A stretch of 45,772 nucleotides of DNA from contig JAEOTQ010000057.1 in assembly GCA_016839785.1 (NCBI GenBank), positions 1-45,772 of the forward strand. Direction: 5' to 3'. The DNA comes from Candidatus Hodarchaeota archaeon. Lineage in GTDB: Archaea; Asgardarchaeota; Heimdallarchaeia; Hodarchaeales; Hodarchaeaceae. The position numbers and the translations under genes are program-made. Below the pieces are notes generated by a model. It was not told where the DNA came from. It made no database searches and saw nothing but the letters and a program-made list of their open reading frames with translations. This document shows, in pieces, positions 42,166-45,772 of this stretch (the first letter of the stretch is position 1; the number at the start of each line of letters is the position of its first letter).

Positions 42166-43878
42166 ATGACTATCAAATTCACAGTTCAACGCCTTTGGCT
42201 TGATATGAAGAGGTATAGAACTTTTTCATTACTAATAGCTCTTATTTTTCCGATAGGTGCTGCTCTTTTTTTTATTATCTACCCTGGTCCTGAATTCTTC
42301 GATGTTTTTCTTGAGATACCTGCTTTTCAAGCTCTTGTTGGGGAGCTACCTGATATTGGAAATCCAAGTTTACTCCTTTGGATCCTAATACTTTTAGCAA
42401 TATTTCTAAATATCCTATATCCAGTAATAGGGATCCTATTTGGAGCTCGTATTTTACCATTTAATGAGAATGACGGAAAAGAATTAATTTTTAGCACAGA
42501 GAAATCACCTTTAGAGTATTTTTTAGAAAATTTGTTCCTTGTGGTCATCTTAATTTCGCTGGTTGTGTTACCAGCGTATCTCGTAGGATTAGGTTTCCTC
42601 TTTTCAGATGAGGGTGCTGTACCGTCTTTTACAATCGCTTTTATCCTTCCTCTCTTTTTTGCATTAGTTGTAACACTAGTTACTAGTCTGGGTTGTGCAA
42701 TTTGGTCATCTACGAGAGCTGGTTATGCCTTAGGTGGTATCTTCTTCATTGTGTCGTTTACTTTGGATCTCTTACAACAAGAAATCGACTTCGTAAAGGA
42801 TTTCAACCTGATGACGAAGAGTAATGCTATGTTGCACGCCATAAAAGGAACTTGGAATTTAGAATTCATCCTCACATGTCTCTTTCTAATGGTACTTCTT
42901 ATAATCTTGACAATTTTCTTCTTATATAGGACAGATTACATTGAAACACGCTCATCATACAATAAACCAGTTAACCTAGAAGAAAGCCGTGGAATTATAG
43001 CTAAATTTTCTTTCATACGTACTCCTGTCGAATCAGTACTTTCTCAAGTTGGATGGAAAAATCCAGCCTTTCGAGATCAGCTACAATCGTCAGCAGGATT
43101 ATTTCTGATTTATTCAGTTGTAACGTGCGGTTTACTAATGTTGGTAGCTTTAGTATATCCTGGAGATGCAGCGATGAAGGAAGTGTTTTCTGGATTGGAT
43201 GCAGTATTTAATTCTCCTATCATAGCTGCTTTTCTGTTTGGGCATCAGTTGACGGCGAGTCTAGAGGGCTTCTTGCTTTACAAGATTATGGCTTTCCATT
43301 GGATTTACTATGGTCCCTTTCTCTTCATTGCAACGTATAGTATTATTTTGCGTGATAAAAGTGCAGGATATGACGAAATAACCTGGTCGATGCCCCGTAC
43401 TCGCTCTAAGGTTATCGTGGAAAGAACGATTGCAGCTATCTTGTATCTCTGGATAATTATAGTTGCAAATTTTGTTGCACTTTACTCAGGGGAAATTATT
43501 CTGAGCACCTATGCAGATATTGTGATGACAGACTTTATGGCTACTGTTCTAACATTTTTCTATCTAGCGTTAGGGTACAGTCTTTTTCTCATAATTTTTG
43601 TTGCATTAGCCTCGATTCCACGGCCAAAATATCTAGCATTAACACTTCTAGGGGCTTTTCTAATAGCGGTGTTTATACCATTAATTTGGTACATAAATCA
43701 AGAGCTTTCATGGTTATTGTACCTCTCGCCCTTCTATTATTTCGATGTCGCAGGATTATTTTTGAGTGATATCCGCCTTGTAGAAATAATCCCCGAAACA
43801 ATCATCTATGGAGCTATTTCTCTCATATTTCTTGTCACAGTTCTCAGATTCTGGACTCCTAGGCGTGATATAACTTAA
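42166..43878 (+). CDS. ABC-2 type permease
   Basis: The 570-residue membrane protein has about twelve hydrophobic segments in two sets of six, so it is a fused duplicate of the ABC-2 permease unit. The second half has AGYDEITWSMPRTRSKVIVERTIAA, the amphipathic coupling segment typical of the family. It pairs with the ATPase encoded 11 bases upstream. The frame opens at an ATG preceded by AGGTGA. A short hairpin with AAGGG/CCCTT (43879-43891) follows the stop codon and may end the operon. Confidence 0.88.
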   Translation: MTIKFTVQRLWLDMKRYRTFSLLIALIFPIGAALFFIIYPGPEFFDVFLEIPAFQALVGELPDIGNPSLLLWILILLAIFLNILYPVIGILFGARILPFNENDGKELIFSTEKSPLEYFLENLFLVVILISLVVLPAYLVGLGFLFSDEGAVPSFTIAFILPLFFALVVTLVTSLGCAIWSSTRAGYALGGIFFIVSFTLDLLQQEIDFVKDFNLMTKSNAMLHAIKGTWNLEFILTCLFLMVLLIILTIFFLYRTDYIETRSSYNKPVNLEESRGIIAKFSFIRTPVESVLSQVGWKNPAFRDQLQSSAGLFLIYSVVTCGLLMLVALVYPGDAAMKEVFSGLDAVFNSPIIAAFLFGHQLTASLEGFLLYKIMAFHWIYYGPFLFIATYSIILRDKSAGYDEITWSMPRTRSKVIVERTIAAILYLWIIIVANFVALYSGEIILSTYADIVMTDFMATVLTFFYLALGYSLFLIIFVALASIPRPKYLALTLLGAFLIAVFIPLIWYINQELSWLLYLSPFYYFDVAGLFLSDIRLVEIIPETIIYGAISLIFLVTVLRFWTPRRDIT

Positions 43879-43891
43879 AAGGGTACCCCTT
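43879..43891 (+). terminator. Short hairpin after the ABC permease gene
   Basis: AAGGG and CCCTT with a three-base loop directly follow the stop codon, and T-rich sequence comes next. It is a weak candidate terminator. Confidence 0.3.
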
Positions 43892-44217
43892 CATTTCGAT
43901 TTTAAAGCATCTACCTGTCCAGGGGAATTGGGAGTTATCTTTTTACTCTTCAACTAAAAATTATCCTTTCCCAGTAAAAGATTGAACCCTATTAGAATTC
44001 AATCACTTGAAGAGAGCTCACTTTCTATATGTATATTAGCTGATTGCAAAAAGCTTTCGGAATTTATTCATTTTAGGTAGATAAATTCGCTCCAGTTTGG
44101 AATTCAGTCATTTCAAGTCCAATACACTTAATCTTAAAAACCAAAGTTAGAGAATATCCTCGTTTATCAATAGTTTGAAATTTCCTTCTATAAAAGGAAA
44201 ATTTAATCACTTTGAAT
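43892..44217. other. Stretch between ABC operon and IS transposase
   Basis: No coding frame with gene-like features is seen. It contains the possible left end of the insertion sequence: TGAAATTTCCTT at 44176-44187. An imperfect hairpin, AAATTTCCTT with AAGGAAAATTT, covers the same place to 44204 and might end the transposase transcript. Confidence 0.35.
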
Positions 44218-45225
44218 TTAATTGAGATAAGAGAGAAGATTAGTTTGAACGAACGGTCTAGAATAGACTTGATGATGCCAGTTCCAGACTCCATACAATT
44301 GACTCAGGATACAGGTGAGTAAAACATATTTCGTGACTTTTTTCACTCCTCTCACGGGAACTGTTCGTCCCTGGAGAATTTCCTTGAAGCTAGAATTGTA
44401 ACGTTCAACAGACATTCGTTGATAATAATACTTTTGACGTAAACGTATCCCTTCAGTTCCTAGACATCGTTTTCTCCAGTTTCTCTGTGGTAGATTAAGA
44501 AACTGTTTGATTTTTGACTTCTTGGGATTATAATCAATCAAAGGAACAAGTTGCAATTGGATACAACGATGATAGCTTTTCTTATCATCACAAGCCGAAT
44601 CAGAGGTTAGTAAAGTAGCGTTACATAAGTTTCGAGATTCTAGATCATCGAATAACCGTTGTGCGGTCATAGATTGATGAATATTGGCGGGACTAACCCG
44701 AGCCGCTCGGACCATTTCACTATCTGAACCTGTTACAAATTGCACCCAATAGCCATGGAATCGTTCTTTATCAGATTTATAGCCGAATCCTGCCTCTGAA
44801 TCGGAATTATGCTTATTTCGACCATTGGAGAGGATATCAGTAGCGTCTAGGGATAATTCGTCTTTTAGAAAAGCTCCTTCTTTAGCTAGATAATCATCGA
44901 TTTTCCGAATGATAGTTTGCAACCGTTTTTGACTTATTTTACGGTTGAATCTAGAAAAAGTATCATGTGAGGGAATATGATCGTTCCTAAATCCACAAAA
45001 CTGGCGATAGGTGACATTCTCTTCCAATTTACGGACTAGAGCGGTATCATACTGGATGTGTTCTCTGATCTTTAATAGTAGAGCCAAAAAGAGATTAATT
45101 GAAGAAAATCCTGTCCTTCCTAAACGAGATTTTCGCTTAGGTAACCATCGGTTAAATTTAAGACTGAGAACACAATCTTTAAGTAGGGGTAACGATACGG
45201 TTGTAGTGGAGCGAATGGTTGCTAT
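44218..45225 (-). CDS. DDE transposase (IS4/IS5-like), probable AUA start
   Basis: The product has about 335 residues. The N-terminal part has LPKRKSRLGRTGFSSINLFL and HIPSHDTFSRFNRKIS. The catalytic core has DDE residues in LSLDATDI, LLTSDSACDD and RMSVERYNSSFKE. This fits IS4/IS5/IS1182-type transposases. The first standard start codon in frame is a TTG at 45087, which would cut off 46 residues of clearly transposase-like sequence. The frame is open up to a TAG about 90 bases further, with no ATG, GTG or TTG between. AGGAGG lies eight bases before the ATA at 45225, so I place the start there. The gene appears intact. Confidence 0.8.
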   Translation of the reverse strand: MATIRSTTTVSLPLLKDCVLSLKFNRWLPKRKSRLGRTGFSSINLFLALLLKIREHIQYDTALVRKLEENVTYRQFCGFRNDHIPSHDTFSRFNRKISQKRLQTIIRKIDDYLAKEGAFLKDELSLDATDILSNGRNKHNSDSEAGFGYKSDKERFHGYWVQFVTGSDSEMVRAARVSPANIHQSMTAQRLFDDLESRNLCNATLLTSDSACDDKKSYHRCIQLQLVPLIDYNPKKSKIKQFLNLPQRNWRKRCLGTEGIRLRQKYYYQRMSVERYNSSFKEILQGRTVPVRGVKKVTKYVLLTCILSQLYGVWNWHHQVYSRPFVQTNLLSYLN

Positions 45226-45233
45226 CTTAGTAA

Positions 45234-45285
45234 CCTCCTGAAGGATTAGATTACGATCACTTTGCTGGGTAACCGTAATCTATCC
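45234..45285 (-). promoter_or_regulatory. Transposase ribosome site with upstream hairpin
   Basis: AGGAGG (45234-45239) is spaced eight bases from ATA. Just upstream in the transcript, TAGATTACG and CGTAATCTA (45247-45255 and 45274-45282) form a perfect 9-base stem, extended by GGA/TCC with a bulge. Such a leader stem could tune translation or protect the element from read-through. Confidence 0.5.
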
Positions 45286-45586
45286 GCTCTACTACATAGA
45301 CGATTATAAAAGGTTTTTGGTCTCTGATATGAATTGCAAGTTATGCAAAAAAGGAAATTTCATCATTCAAACATTGAATCTTAAGATTTACCTCTCTTAG
45401 ATTCAATTCTGAACTCAAATCTTGGAATTAACGGTTCAATCTCCCCTGAGATTAAAAATCGTTTTGCAATTGTCTAAATATAAAGAAGAAAAAGATCTTT
45501 AATGCTAGCATGATTTTTTTTTGCGAATTTTTTCAACTAAAGTGGATTGACCGTAAACACTTCGAAAAAAAATCGACCTTAACAAA
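45286..45586. other. Gene-free stretch at the right side of the IS
   Basis: It contains the possible right end of the IS (45351-45362). A hairpin follows with arms ATTGAATCTTAAGA (45373-45386) and TCTTAGATTCAAT (45395-45407), differing by one extra T. No coding frame is seen. Confidence 0.35.
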
Positions 45587-45772
45587 TTAGAAGAAAACAA
45601 TTTCCTTAACTGCACTCATTATTAAAAATACAACAAACAGGTAAAAAATCTGATAACCTAGGAATTTCTTTCTAGCACCACTCAGATGGAAATAATAAAA
45701 GGTTATGATAAGTTCAAAAAGTGTACTTGATACACTATAGAGAATTAATGCAATAATAACTGATTTGAATAT
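45587..45772 (-). CDS. C-terminal end of a membrane protein, cut by the window edge
   Basis: The open frame runs from the window edge to a TAA at 45587 and encodes 61 residues: FKSVIIALILYSVSSTLFEL, IITFYYFHLSGARKKFLGY and IFYLFVVFLIMSAVKEIVFF. Two hydrophobic helices are joined by a short basic loop, so this is the end of an integral membrane protein. Codon use looks like that of other genes in the window. The family cannot be told from this part. Confidence 0.6.
   Translation of the reverse strand: MFKSVIIALILYSVSSTLFELIITFYYFHLSGARKKFLGYQIFYLFVVFLIMSAVKEIVFF

Larger units (their letters stand above)
44176..45362 (-). mobile_element. Candidate insertion sequence with DDE transposase
   Basis: The transposase gene is flanked by a perfect 12-base inverted repeat, TGAAATTTCCTT at 44176-44187 and its complement AAGGAAATTTCA at 45351-45362. 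This gives an element of about 1.19 kb, normal for IS5-like elements. The similarity does not extend inward, and no target-site duplication is seen, so the exact ends are uncertain. Confidence 0.45.

Overview
The window is AT-rich archaeal DNA that most likely comes from an Asgard archaeon close to Heimdallarchaeia. The evidence is the combination of genes: a histone with a lysine-rich N-terminal tail, three Ras/Arf/Rag-type small GTPases (two fused to longin-like N-terminal domains), a heliorhodopsin, PAS-rich histidine kinases and an HTH_10 (Bat-type) regulator. The taxonomic call is an inference; no rRNA or tRNA gene was seen.

Layout. Positions 1-1183 hold a decayed serine hydrolase. From 1.5 to 13 kb lies a membrane, lipid and light region: two DUF1295 proteins around a PNPOx-like flavoprotein, a small CNIG-type membrane protein, a coupled UV-damage endonuclease and photolyase pair, an SDR, an acyl-CoA ligase, a longin-like membrane protein with a 59-aa membrane partner, a PlsC acyltransferase, and then a heliorhodopsin followed by a homologue of plant STAY-GREEN Mg-dechelatase. 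A deleted ABC exporter remnant closes this part. From 13 to 21.5 kb there are a GNAT protein, a large surface protein, and an operon of winged-helix protein, ParA/MinD-like ATPase and Thr-rich membrane protein, divergent from a longin-like protein across a strong palindrome. From 21.5 to 28.6 kb are an MFS exporter, a second PlsC, an alpha/beta hydrolase, a pirin, the tailed histone, a GNAT protein and two zinc ribbons.

From 29 to 40 kb lies a signalling island: two unknown proteins, a longin-like/Rag-like GTPase, a response regulator with a histidine kinase, a longin-like/Arf-like GTPase, and an operon of response regulator (with an extra C-terminal domain), six-PAS histidine kinase and Ras/Rab-like GTPase. 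From 40 kb to the end are a zinc-ribbon gene remnant, an HTH_10 regulator divergent from an ABC-2 transporter, an IS element with a DDE transposase, and the C-terminal end of a membrane protein cut by the window edge.

How the parts may work together (inference). The UV endonuclease, photolyase, heliorhodopsin and STAY-GREEN homologue suggest life in a lit or pigment-rich niche. The kinases, response regulators and GTPases between 30 and 40 kb suggest phosphorelay signalling linked to eukaryote-like GTPase switches. Two genes (the response regulator at 31.9 kb and the transposase) have no ATG, GTG or TTG able to give a full-length protein; both have a perfect AGGAGG eight bases before an in-frame ATA, so AUA initiation is worth testing.
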